Shown here one piece after another: positions 8,114 through 15,336 of a stretch of DNA of 29,034 nucleotides. The notes below the pieces were generated by a model, which did not search any database, was not told the DNA's origin, and was given only the letters and a program-made list of their open reading frames with translations. The DNA comes from Nitrospinota bacterium (lineage in GTDB: Bacteria; Nitrospinota; Nitrospinia; JACRGO01): positions 1 through 29,034 of the forward strand of contig JACRGO010000003.1 of assembly GCA_016212295.1 (NCBI GenBank), written 5' to 3'. Both the position numbers and the translations under genes were made by a program. Every line of letters begins with the position of its first letter. Positions within the stretch are counted from its first letter, which is position 1.

Positions 8114-11100
8114 ATGCAAAAACTTGAAAGAAGGAAATTCCTTAAATTAAGCGCGGCCGCTGCCGCCGGAATTATCTTGTCCGGAATAGTCAGGGATTCC
8201 CTAGCGGCGTTGTCCCCCGTGGTGGATATAAAAAACCCCCTGGCCTATTATCCCGACAAGGACTGGGAAAAAGCGTACCACGACCAGTATAAGGCCGACC
8301 TCTCCTTTAAATTCCTGTGCGCCCCTAACGACACCCACAACTGCCGCCTCAGCGCCTTTGTAAGAAACGGGGTCATCACCAGGATGGAGCAGGCTTATGA
8401 TGTGGACCAGGCCGATGACCTTTACGGGAACAAGGCCACTCAAACCTGGCATCCGAGGGGTTGTCCCAGGGGACTGGCCTATATGCGGCGAAGCAACGGG
8501 CCCTTCCGGGTAAAATACCCGGCGGTGCGAAAGGGATGGAAGGAATGGTATGAAGCCGGGTTTCCCAGGGACCACGCCAACGGAAGGCCTCCGGCGAAAT
8601 TCATGAACAGGGGGACGGACGACTTTGCGCGGGTCACATGGGACGAGGTTTATGAAATGATCGCCAAGGCGTTGCTGGACATAGCGTCCACGTACAGCGG
8701 AAAAAGCGGGGCCGGTTTTCTGTTGAAACAGGGTTACCCGGAAGAGATGCTCCAGGGGATGAAGGACAAGGACGGCGGCATTGCGGGGGTCCGCGCCTTG
8801 AAATTCCGTGGAGGCATGGCGCTGCTAGGCGTCACCCGGCTCGCCGGCCTTTACCGTCTCGGCAATTCAATGGTTCTCCTGGACGATTACATCCGGAAAA
8901 AAGGACCGGACGCGTCAGCCGGGGCGACGCTGTGGGACAATTATGCCTGGCACACGGACCTTCCACCGGGCCAGCCAATGGTCCACGGCGCCCAGACCTT
9001 TGACCAGGAGTTTCATGATTTCTGGAATTCGGACCTTATCATTATCTCCGGCCTCAATATAGTTGAGAACAAGATGGCGGACCCTGTCTGGTGGCAAACC
9101 CACATGGAGAAAAAGAAAAAAATCGTTGTCATTGCACCGGAATATAATCCCACCGCCAGCAAGTCCGATTACTGGATACCTATCCGCTATGGCTGCGACG
9201 CGGCCTTGAACCTTGCGCTGTCCCACGTGATTATCAAGGAAGGACTCTGGGACGACGCCTATGTGAAAAAGTTCACGAACCAGCCCTTCCTTATTCGCAT
9301 GGACAATCTGAAACAGCTTAGATTCGAGGACATGGCGCCAGGAACCCCGCTCCTTGATCCGGGTGATGTATTGAGCATCGAACGCCTTGGAGGACACAAG
9401 GACACGCTTGGTACGATAGATGGAAAAATTCAATCCATTGAGCCTGAGTTCCAGACCAATTCAGTGATGATGGCAAAAAAGGGGCCTGTGGCCCTTACAA
9501 GGACCTGCTGCGGGGATTATGTGGACTCAGAGTTGAAGAAACTGGGAATGGAACTTGGGGACATTCAACTCGACTACAGCGGCGAGGCCCGGACCAAATC
9601 CGGCCCTGTGAAGGTGCGCACGGTCTTCAGCCTGTACAAGGAACTCCTTGAAGAGTATACCCCGGAAATTGTTGAGCGGGCGGCATGGTGTCCGGCTGAA
9701 AAGATCAGGAGGCTCGCGAAGGACATTGCGGAATCCAAGGCCGTCTCCTTTATCTGCGGCATGGGGATGAATATGTACCTCCATAACGATCTCATCAACA
9801 GGTCTTATTATCTGACAGCCACCCTGACCGGAAACATCGGAAAACCCGGGGCATGCGTATCCAGTTACGCGGGCAATTACAAGGCCCCGACTTTCAACGG
9901 GCTCCCTTCATGGATCATGGAAGACCCGTTCAACCAGACCCTTGATCCTGACGCGGATGGAACAGAAATCAAGAAGCGCAAATACGCCCGCTTTGAAAGC
10001 CAGCATTACTGGGCCCATGGGGACAGGCCGCTTATCGTCCAAACCCCCAAGGCAGGAAGGGTGGTTGTGACGGGCAGCACCCACATGCCTGCCCCAACCA
10101 AGATGATCTGGTCCAACAACGCTAACCAGATCGGAAACTCAAAATGGGCTTATGACGTTATAAAACGGTCCCTCCCGGAGCAGGAGCTATTGATCGCCAC
10201 GGACTTCGACTGGAACATGAATTGCGAGTATTCCGACATCGTCCTGGCAACGGAGGACTGGTCCTCATTCAGCCACCCTGATATGACCGCTTCCTGCACT
10301 AACCCCTTTCTCCAGTTCTGGCCGGTTTCCCCTCTGAAATCGATGTACGACACCAGGCACGACATAGAACACTACCTTGGCGTGGGCGAGGCCCTGGCCA
10401 GGATCACTGGAGACGCCAGATTTTCCAATCATTACAAGTTCGTCAAGGAGAAAAAAGTTGACGTCTATATGCAAAGGATCCTTGACGCCTCCACCCAGTT
10501 CAGGGGATACAAGGCCAGGGATTTAATTGAAAGGGGCGTGGGCGTCCTGGCCATGTTCAGGACCTATCCACGAATCCCGGCCTGGGAGAACATCAATGAA
10601 AGCGTTCCCTTTTTCACCAGGACCGGCAGAATGGAATTGTACCGGGAGGAAAACACTTGGATCAACCAGGGCGAGAACCTGATTTTGCACAGGGAGCCGG
10701 TTGAGGCCACGTTGTTCCAGACGAACGTCATTATCTCTCCCAAGGGATTCGAGGGGGTGCGGCCCAGGGATTACGGCATACCGGACGATGAAATAGACGG
10801 CGACGCCAAGACCCTTTACAACAAGATCTTCCAATGGGATTCCCTTCTCAGGACAACTAATCCCCTCACCAGGAAACACGGGCTTAATCTCCATTTCATA
10901 ACCCCTAAGCCCAGGCATCGCGCCCATTCCTCCTGGGGCGCCAGCGATTGGAACGTTATATGGTGCAGCAATTTCGGGGACCCTTACCGCATGGAAACAA
11001 GGACCCCCTGGGTAGGGGAAGAGGAAATGGACATCAACCCGGAAGACGCCAAGGAACTAGGCATCAAGGACGGCGATTGGGTGTGGGTGGACGCCAATCC

Positions 11101-11608
11101 GGAGGACCGGCCTTATGTCGGGATGAAAAAAGACGACCCCTATTACAAGGTCAGCCGCGCCATGATCCGTGTGCATTACAATCCTTCTTTTCCAAAGGGG
11201 ATGCTGAACGTAAAGCACGGGGCATACGGCGCAACGCACAAGTCGGTCGAGGCCCATGAAACACATGGAATCGCGATCACCGGCAGGGCGGCGGGCAGCT
11301 ACGCCGCGGCCTTCCGCTACGGGTCCCATCAATCCGCTGTGAGGACGTATCTCAATCCGACCCAAAGCGGGGACGAGTTCGCGCTTAAGGACTATTTCGA
11401 AAATAAAATGACCAAGGGATATTCCATGGACATGTACACCGTGACAGGGGCCCCCAAGGAGTCGCTTGTGAAAATCGCCTTTGCCGAACATGGGGGCCTG
11501 GACCGGAAAACCGCTTGGGAACCGGCCAAGACCGGGTTCACTCCCGGAAACCTCAATGAGGACATGAAAGGTTTCGTCGCGGGCGGGTTTATTATTTTTA
11601 AGTCGTAA
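8114..11608 (+). CDS. nxrA: Nitrite oxidoreductase-type alpha subunit (Mo-bis-PGD, DMSO reductase type II)
   Basis: The 1164-residue protein is a type II DMSO-reductase-family catalytic subunit closest in pattern to periplasmic NxrA, which interconverts nitrite and nitrate at a molybdenum bis-pyranopterin centre. The N-terminus is a Tat signal (RRKFLKL at residues 6-12, then a hydrophobic stretch). The FS0 cluster region is CAPNDTHNC (C69, H75, C77) followed by C117 in HPRGCPRG. D282 in WHTDLPPG aligns with the Asp that ligates molybdenum in NarG-type enzymes. The C-terminal domain near residues 960-1080 has the cofactor-binding pattern (NPEDAKELGIKDGDWVWVD). Length matches known NxrA (about 1150). 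Its expected partners nxrB and nxrC are not adjacent but lie 8.4 kb downstream. Relatives include nitrate, chlorate and selenate enzymes, so direction and substrate are inference. Confidence 0.9.
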   Translation: MQKLERRKFLKLSAAAAAGIILSGIVRDSLAALSPVVDIKNPLAYYPDKDWEKAYHDQYKADLSFKFLCAPNDTHNCRLSAFVRNGVITRMEQAYDVDQADDLYGNKATQTWHPRGCPRGLAYMRRSNGPFRVKYPAVRKGWKEWYEAGFPRDHANGRPPAKFMNRGTDDFARVTWDEVYEMIAKALLDIASTYSGKSGAGFLLKQGYPEEMLQGMKDKDGGIAGVRALKFRGGMALLGVTRLAGLYRLGNSMVLLDDYIRKKGPDASAGATLWDNYAWHTDLPPGQPMVHGAQTFDQEFHDFWNSDLIIISGLNIVENKMADPVWWQTHMEKKKKIVVIAPEYNPTASKSDYWIPIRYGCDAALNLALSHVIIKEGLWDDAYVKKFTNQPFLIRMDNLKQLRFEDMAPGTPLLDPGDVLSIERLGGHKDTLGTIDGKIQSIEPEFQTNSVMMAKKGPVALTRTCCGDYVDSELKKLGMELGDIQLDYSGEARTKSGPVKVRTVFSLYKELLEEYTPEIVERAAWCPAEKIRRLAKDIAESKAVSFICGMGMNMYLHNDLINRSYYLTATLTGNIGKPGACVSSYAGNYKAPTFNGLPSWIMEDPFNQTLDPDADGTEIKKRKYARFESQHYWAHGDRPLIVQTPKAGRVVVTGSTHMPAPTKMIWSNNANQIGNSKWAYDVIKRSLPEQELLIATDFDWNMNCEYSDIVLATEDWSSFSHPDMTASCTNPFLQFWPVSPLKSMYDTRHDIEHYLGVGEALARITGDARFSNHYKFVKEKKVDVYMQRILDASTQFRGYKARDLIERGVGVLAMFRTYPRIPAWENINESVPFFTRTGRMELYREENTWINQGENLILHREPVEATLFQTNVIISPKGFEGVRPRDYGIPDDEIDGDAKTLYNKIFQWDSLLRTTNPLTRKHGLNLHFITPKPRHRAHSSWGASDWNVIWCSNFGDPYRMETRTPWVGEEEMDINPEDAKELGIKDGDWVWVDANPEDRPYVGMKKDDPYYKVSRAMIRVHYNPSFPKGMLNVKHGAYGATHKSVEAHETHGIAITGRAAGSYAAAFRYGSHQSAVRTYLNPTQSGDEFALKDYFENKMTKGYSMDMYTVTGAPKESLVKIAFAEHGGLDRKTAWEPAKTGFTPGNLNEDMKGFVAGGFIIFKS

Positions 11609-11643
11609 ATAGATTTTAAATTTTCAAAACAGGAGAAGTTAAC

Positions 11644-11838
11644 ATGAGAGTAATTGAGGCTAAAATCCTTGATCAGACGCATTTAGAATTAACTCAACCT
11701 CTTCAAGCTAAAATGGGCGATTCTATTAAAATCATGATTAATGATGGCGTTGAAGACGAATACCCATGGCGCGAAGCCGGAAAGAATCAATTTTTAGAAG
11801 CGTATGATGAAAAGGATAGTATTTATGATAACCTTTGA
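11644..11838 (+). CDS. Antitoxin of a MazF/PemK-type module
   Basis: The 64-residue product (MRVIEAKILDQTHLELTQPL…) has a strand-rich N-terminus and a C-terminal acidic tail (WREAGKNQFLEAYDEKDSIYDNL) of the kind that wraps around a toxin. A strong ribosome site AGGAG precedes ATG 11644. It overlaps the remains of a MazF/PemK-like toxin starting at 11825, the usual order for such operons. The antitoxin is intact while its toxin is not. Confidence 0.65.
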   Translation: MRVIEAKILDQTHLELTQPLQAKMGDSIKIMINDGVEDEYPWREAGKNQFLEAYDEKDSIYDNL

Positions 11839-12056
11839 ATTTAGCGCCTATTACGACAAAAGTGAGGAAAGGGAAAGGTGATTTCATTATTAGGGATTGG
11901 CCGCAAGGCGGCTTATTGCTAAAATCCTGTTTACGACTGGCCAAGATTGCTTGTTTAAAAAAGAACGACATTACTAAAACTTTGGGGAAGGTTTCTGATT
12001 ATGACCGGAAAATGGTTTTGGATGTTTGGGATTCAGTTTATTCATTTTCCTGCTGA
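11825..12056 (+). pseudogene. MazF/PemK-like toxin remnant with internal deletion
   Basis: ATG 11825, overlapping the antitoxin stop by 14 bases, opens a frame MITFEF… that quickly reaches a stop at 11879-11881. In another frame, from about 11840 to 12056, the sequence encodes a convincing C-terminal half of a PemK-type RNase toxin (APITTKVRKGKGDFIIRDW, QGGLLLKSCLRLAKIACLKKNDI, KTLGKVSDYDRK). The strand-rich centre, roughly 40-50 residues, is missing and the frame changes at the junction near 11840. A TTG at 11835 could start translation of the C-terminal part (73 residues), but it would lack the N-terminal RNase core. I read it as a deletion remnant. Confidence 0.7.
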
Positions 12057-12060
12057 TATC

Positions 12061-12090
12061 GCATAGCGCGGCATGTCCGCAGCCAAAATA
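12061..12090 (+). repeat. REP-like hairpin repeat copy 1
   Basis: GCATAGCGCGGCATG-TCCGCAGCCAAAA recurs in variant form at 13910-13938, in part at 15006-15021, and inverted at 28820-28841. The core GCGGC…GCCGC can pair. The rest of the gap 12091-12293 holds an AT-rich region with an isolated TATAAT near 12167 and no gene. Confidence 0.5.
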
Positions 12091-12293
12091 AATTTCGATG
12101 CATTCAAACGTTCGATGATATTATTACGTTCAGAAATTCAGCTATTTTTCCCGGTGGAATTTTGGTATAATTGGCTTCCTTTGCCAAAAGGAAAATTTTA
12201 GGCATTTGTTTTCGCGGTGTTGCAAAGGTAACGGAAAATATTTTTAAAGGGAAAAAGGAGGTTATTTTAAATATGCTTTAACGGAGAAGATTC

Positions 12294-13109
12294 ATGAAAA
12301 AATCAAAATTCTTTTGTTCAGCAATATTTTTCTGCATGGCTTTTTTTCTGTTTTCCCCTTTGGCTGTCTGGGCCGATGAGACCGGCGGGTTGTTGGAGAC
12401 TATTGATAACCAGTCTGTAATCAAAATGCTGAAGGCTGGTTTGAGCGAGGAGGTTGTCATCGGGAAGATAAAAACCTCCAAAACCGGCTTTGACCTTACA
12501 ACCGACGGCCTTATAACGCTTAAGGAAAACGGGGTCAATAATAATGTCATAGAGGCTATGATGCAATCCCAAAAGCCTCTTCCCGCCTCCCCCGCGCAGC
12601 CGGAAGTATCTACACCAACGCAGTCCCCTCCGGAAATACCCCCATCCCAGGGACATCCAGGAAACATCCCTGGGCCGTACCCATATCTGAGTAGTCCTCT
12701 TCGCCGCGGCGACTGCAAAAGCCGCCTTGCCGAATTCCTGGGCGGAAATCCCGATTTTGATCCTGAAAAAGCTGGAGAAAACGCGCGCATGGGAAGCTTC
12801 CAACTCAACGCGGACAATAAAATCCAGGTCTTCGGCTCCCTGTCCGAGCGCTCGGCGAAATGCTTCCCCGTGAAACGAAGAGGCCAGACCGACCCCTATT
12901 CCGATAACACGCTGGTGAGTTTTGACGGCAGGATGTTTATTTTTCACGATTTTTACGAGGTCGGGAAGGATTCCGCCGTCGGGATTGTGAAGGATCTGGA
13001 AATCGGCGATTCCCGCGCCCCTCACATCAAGGACGCGCGTGTCACAACCCAGATCACCAGCCCCGCTCCGTCGGAGCGGATTATTATTAACCGGGGACAA
13101 AGGAAGTAG
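12294..13109 (+). CDS. Exported protein with a repeat-associated helical motif
   Basis: The 271-residue product opens with a Sec signal peptide (MKKSKFFCSAIFFCMAFFLFSPLAVWA). Residues about 40-92 hold a helical motif, SVIKMLKAGLSEEVVIGKIKTS, FDLTTDGLITLKENGVNNNVIEAMM, which is widespread in exported bacterial proteins of unknown role. A proline-rich linker (residues 95-130) follows, then a C-terminal beta-like domain. No catalytic signature is visible. It lies between two toxin-antitoxin loci in the DNA separating nxrA from nxrB. Its 3' end has a decayed second copy at 13824-13914, so this gene was partly duplicated. No clear ribosome site other than AACGGAGAAG upstream of ATG 12294. Confidence 0.65.
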   Translation: MKKSKFFCSAIFFCMAFFLFSPLAVWADETGGLLETIDNQSVIKMLKAGLSEEVVIGKIKTSKTGFDLTTDGLITLKENGVNNNVIEAMMQSQKPLPASPAQPEVSTPTQSPPEIPPSQGHPGNIPGPYPYLSSPLRRGDCKSRLAEFLGGNPDFDPEKAGENARMGSFQLNADNKIQVFGSLSERSAKCFPVKRRGQTDPYSDNTLVSFDGRMFIFHDFYEVGKDSAVGIVKDLEIGDSRAPHIKDARVTTQITSPAPSERIIINRGQRK

Positions 13110-13173
13110 CACGGAGTGGTCTTTGTGTCTTTGTGGTGAATAGTTAAAAATATTTTTTTTGGAAAAAACACTT

Positions 13174-13461
13174 ATGAAGAGCGTTCTTAAAAAACAAATA
13201 GAGGAAATGCCGGAGGGAGAGATCAGGGAAACCTTGCGGCGGGAATATTTGAGAAGATTGGTTCGTTACAGGATGACGGATGATTTTTTTAAGAAAAAAT
13301 ATGAAATGGATTTTGAAAATTTTGAGAAAAAGGAGATTGTCAAGAAAAAAAACTTCTCTTTTGAAGTGGAATCAGACTCTCAGGAATGGGAACTCTCGAT
13401 CCAGGGGATAAAAGAGGTCTTGAAAAAACTCAAGGAACTCTCGGATGAAGACATCAGTTGA
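13174..13461 (+). CDS. Antitoxin-like partner of a TumE-type toxin
   Basis: From ATG 13174 the product is 95 residues; a TTG 15 bases earlier is less likely. It is charged and helical (LKKQIEEMPEGEIRETLRREYLRRLVRYRMTDDFFKKKYEMDFENFEKKEIV), with a C-terminal helix (GIKEVLKKLKELSDEDIS). The FxxKYxMxFExFExKxIVK pattern is typical of small antitoxins placed before DUF6516/TumE genes. It overlaps the next gene by 17 bases, implying translational coupling. The identification as a TumA-type antitoxin is inference from order and pattern. Confidence 0.55.
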   Translation: MKSVLKKQIEEMPEGEIRETLRREYLRRLVRYRMTDDFFKKKYEMDFENFEKKEIVKKKNFSFEVESDSQEWELSIQGIKEVLKKLKELSDEDIS

Positions 13462-13789
13462 GGAAATTCTTGAAGAGGCGGAAAGAGTTGCTATTGAATA
13501 TGGTTTGCGGTTAATAGAGATTGAAAGGCTTGAAAATATTATAAGCCTGAAATTAGTAATCGACAAGGAACTTTTTATTCAAATTTATGGAAATTCGGAA
13601 AAAGAAAAGATCAACCTTGCCCTGGTTTTTTCAAACAAAAGATTATATGGGTTTGACTCCGAAGGCGGCAAGTACCATTGCCACTCATTTGATGATCCTG
13701 ATTCCCATGTTTTTCTGAATGAAAGAAAATCGGTAAAGGAGTTTGCCAGGGAATCACTGATGTTATTAGAGAAAAGAGGCTTTTTATAA
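13445..13789 (+). CDS. TumE/DUF6516-like toxin
   Basis: The 114-residue product has an N-terminal helix (EEILEEAERVAIEYGLRLIEIERLE), several strands (SLKLVIDKELFIQIYG), and a conserved-looking NKRLYGFDSEGGKYHCHSFDDPDSH segment with clustered His and Asp residues, followed by a C-terminal helix. The RLYGFD…H pattern resembles the DUF6516/TumE toxin family. Unlike most toxins in this stretch the gene is full length. It overlaps its antitoxin-like partner by 17 bases, starting at ATG 13445. Family assignment is moderate; the toxin role rests on gene order and pattern. Confidence 0.5.
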   Translation: MKTSVEEILEEAERVAIEYGLRLIEIERLENIISLKLVIDKELFIQIYGNSEKEKINLALVFSNKRLYGFDSEGGKYHCHSFDDPDSHVFLNERKSVKEFARESLMLLEKRGFL

Positions 13790-13823
13790 GAAAGCCGGAA
13801 TCATATCTGATTGGGCAAAAATA

Positions 13824-13914
13824 GGTGAATTTTGACGGCAGGATGTTTATCTTTCCTGATTTTTACGAGGCCGGGAAGGATTATTATTCATCGGGGACAA
13901 AGACAGTAGCATGG
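13824..13914 (+). pseudogene. Decayed duplicate of the 3' end of the 12294 gene
   Basis: Positions 13824-13882 match 12914-12972 and 13883-13914 match 13083-13114, with scattered substitutions. The 110 bases between these blocks in the original are missing here, and the junction lies exactly on the pentamer GGATT, present at both ends of the lost segment (12968-12972 and 13078-13082). This is a clear microhomology deletion within a partial gene duplication. The copy carries no usable start. Confidence 0.75.
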
Positions 13915-13938
13915 CGCGGCCTTTGGCCGCAACCAAAA
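13910..13938 (+). repeat. REP-like hairpin repeat copy 2
   Basis: GCATGGCGCGGCCTTTGGCCGC forms a perfect GCGGCC-TTT-GGCCGC hairpin and is followed by AACCAAAA. It joins the duplicated gene end on the left to structured repeat copy B on the right. Related to 12061-12090 and the inverted copy at 28820-28841. Confidence 0.6.
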
Positions 13939-14035
13939 AGAAAATATGAGCCTCTCGATTCCATCACGATTTTAAAATAGTTTTTATTTAATCGAGAAGA
14001 AATCTCGAAGCAATCGTGAAGCTGAAAAACTGGAA
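13926..14035. repeat. Dispersed structured repeat, copy B
   Basis: This is the second copy of the element at 5058-5172. The outer stem TCACGATT (13964-13971) pairs perfectly with AATCGTGA (14012-14019), and the inner stem TCGAGA (13992-13997) with TCTCGA (14003-14008). Flanking AACCAAAAAG…AGCCTC and GAAGCTGAAAAAC are conserved with copy A. It lies immediately upstream of the nucleotidyltransferase gene. Confidence 0.6.
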
Positions 14036-14092
14036 AAAACTTTGCTGAAAAAACAAAGTTTTATGGATTTGCAGCACGGAGCGGAGGAAATA

Positions 14093-14434
14093 GTGACATT
14101 AAAAGAATTGAATCTGAGAGATAACGAGCGGGAAGCCATGCTGGAATTAAAGGAAAGAGTGCTTGAAAAATTTCCGGAAGCCGAGATTATTCTTTATGGT
14201 TCAAAGGCAAGAGGAGATTTTGGCAATGAATCCGACATGGATTTACTAATTCTTATTGACTCGCAGGTTAACAGCAAGTTGGAGGAAGAAATTACCCATA
14301 TTACCTTTGCTTTAGAGCTGAAACATGATGTGGTTTTTGGGAAAATCGTGGAAAATAAAAATTTCTGGGACACTCCTTTGGCGAATGCCATGCCTCTCCA
14401 CCAAAATATAGACAGAGAGGGAGTTCGCGTATGA
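14093..14434 (+). CDS. MNT-type nucleotidyltransferase (antitoxin of MNT/HEPN pair)
   Basis: The best start is GTG 14093, five bases behind GGAGG (14083-14087), giving 113 residues; the frame is open a further 17 codons upstream. The core is YGSKARGDFGNESDMDLLILID, the GS(x)nDxD motif of polymerase-beta-type minimal nucleotidyltransferases, preceded by a helix LELKERVLEKFPEAEIIL. In MNT/HEPN modules this enzyme neutralises the HEPN RNase, in some cases by adding AMP to it. The stop overlaps the ATG of a HEPN gene by four bases (14431-14434), the usual arrangement, but that gene is broken after eight codons. Confidence 0.8.
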   Translation: MTLKELNLRDNEREAMLELKERVLEKFPEAEIILYGSKARGDFGNESDMDLLILIDSQVNSKLEEEITHITFALELKHDVVFGKIVENKNFWDTPLANAMPLHQNIDREGVRV

Positions 14435-14700
14435 AGCAGGAGTTTGTCGACCTGGGGAGTTCAATTCCGGCATGTGCGACAGGAGACAAAAAGGCGATTA
14501 TAAGAAGCTGTCTTGAAAAAAACGTTTACCCTGAAAAACAAACATGCGGTTGCAATAAGAAGCCCGCTGACACACCCCGGCCTTCGGCCACCCCTCTCAA
14601 GAGGGGAATTTTTCATAGGAAAAAATTTTATATCCGTTCACAGGTTCAAGGTTCAGAGTTGAAAAACCGTCAAACACGGCAATGTTGCAAGGTTTTTTAG
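14431..14700 (+). pseudogene. Broken HEPN gene start (toxin partner of 14093 MNT)
   Basis: ATG 14431 overlaps the MNT stop and encodes MKQEFVDL, a typical opening of HEPN partners, but afterwards the residues (GSSIPACATGDKKAIIRS…) do not resemble HEPN and run into the palindromic element at 14571. The frame ends at 14700. Beyond the first eight codons I see insertion or rearrangement, not a functional gene. A separate HEPN-like fragment lies at 15091-15195 and may be the displaced remainder. Confidence 0.55.
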
Positions 14701-14967
14701 GGCGCTCCACATTGTGGACCTGTTGGTTAACCTGCTTAGTAACGCTCAATGAAAATCCGCATGGGTAAGCGGGTTTTGGAGATAAGCGTGGATACAGGGT
14801 TTTCTAAAACCTGGAACCCTGAACCGTGAACGGTTACAAAATTTTTAATCGCCGGAGGTATGATTCCACGCGGTTTGCCGCGGCGCCTTATTCCTTACTC
14901 CTTATTGAAATAGCGCCACCACCTATAAATTCCCCTCTTGAGAGGGGTGGCCGAAGGCCGGGGTGTG
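14571..14967. repeat. 397-bp interrupted palindrome (MITE-like element)
   Basis: The ends are a perfect 41-base inverted repeat: 14571-14611 and 14927-14967. Each arm itself contains two hairpins (GGCCTTCGGCC, and CCCCTCT-CA-AGAGGGG). A second, imperfect inverted pair lies inside (about 14621-14660 against 14806-14847, sharing CCGTTCAC…GGTTCA). The centre has AAAATCCGC…GCGGGTTTT at 14752-14776 and TCCACATTGTGGA at 14706-14718. The right half has about 80 extra bases, so the element is asymmetric. No open frame of gene-like quality is present. The whole gap 14455-15090 is otherwise without genes. Confidence 0.75.
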
Positions 14968-15005
14968 TTAAGGATTTTGTGGCATTTGAAGAAGAGGATG
15001 TAAAG

Positions 15006-15036
15006 GCATGGCGCGGCCTTTGCGTCTTTGCGTGAA
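15006..15036 (+). repeat. Composite of REP-like and 'ctttgcg' repeats
   Basis: GCATGGCGCGGCCTTT (as at 13910) runs directly into CTTTGCGTCTTTGCGTGAA, the arm of the dispersed family seen at 7893-7980 and near 13115. It shows that the two repeat families can be joined. Confidence 0.45.
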
Positions 15037-15090
15037 CTTTTTTATTTTTGGTTTAGGCTTGCCAGGGTTAGGTATTATAATAGACGCACA

Positions 15091-15195
15091 ATGCAATTTT
15101 TGGAGGATGCCGAAAAGAAGATCGGCAAAGCGGAAGTGAAATTAAAGGAGGTGGGCAGGGTTTTGATTTATGAAGAGGCGGGCCGTTTGGCGTGA
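15091..15195 (+). pseudogene. HEPN-like N-terminal fragment
   Basis: ATG 15091 opens 34 codons (MQFLEDAEKKIGKAEVKLKE, then YEEAGRLA) with the helix pattern of HEPN-domain N-termini, then stops at a TGA where a full HEPN would continue for another 90 or so residues. It lies downstream of the broken HEPN start at 14431 with the palindromic element between them. It may be the rest of that gene or an unrelated remnant. Confidence 0.4.
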
Positions 15196-15336
15196 TACAG
15201 GCAAAAACATTCACTTTCAAATGTTCAGCCAAAAACGATGGATATTGATGTTTCAAGGAAGACTTTGGAAGCCAAAGGACATAAAAAAAACTGTGGGATT
15301 CACCCTGCAATGCTTTTTGATGAAAGGAGACGGGAA

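Noticed and set aside
8114-11608. Cytoplasmic nitrate reductase NarG
   Set aside because: The Tat signal, the CAPNDTHNC pattern and the exported gamma subunit fit the periplasmic Nxr-type branch; narJ and narI are not present in the window.
14701-14810. Centre of the palindrome as a group II intron domain or riboswitch
   Set aside because: No domain V-like consensus, no reverse transcriptase gene, and no known riboswitch core could be recognised.
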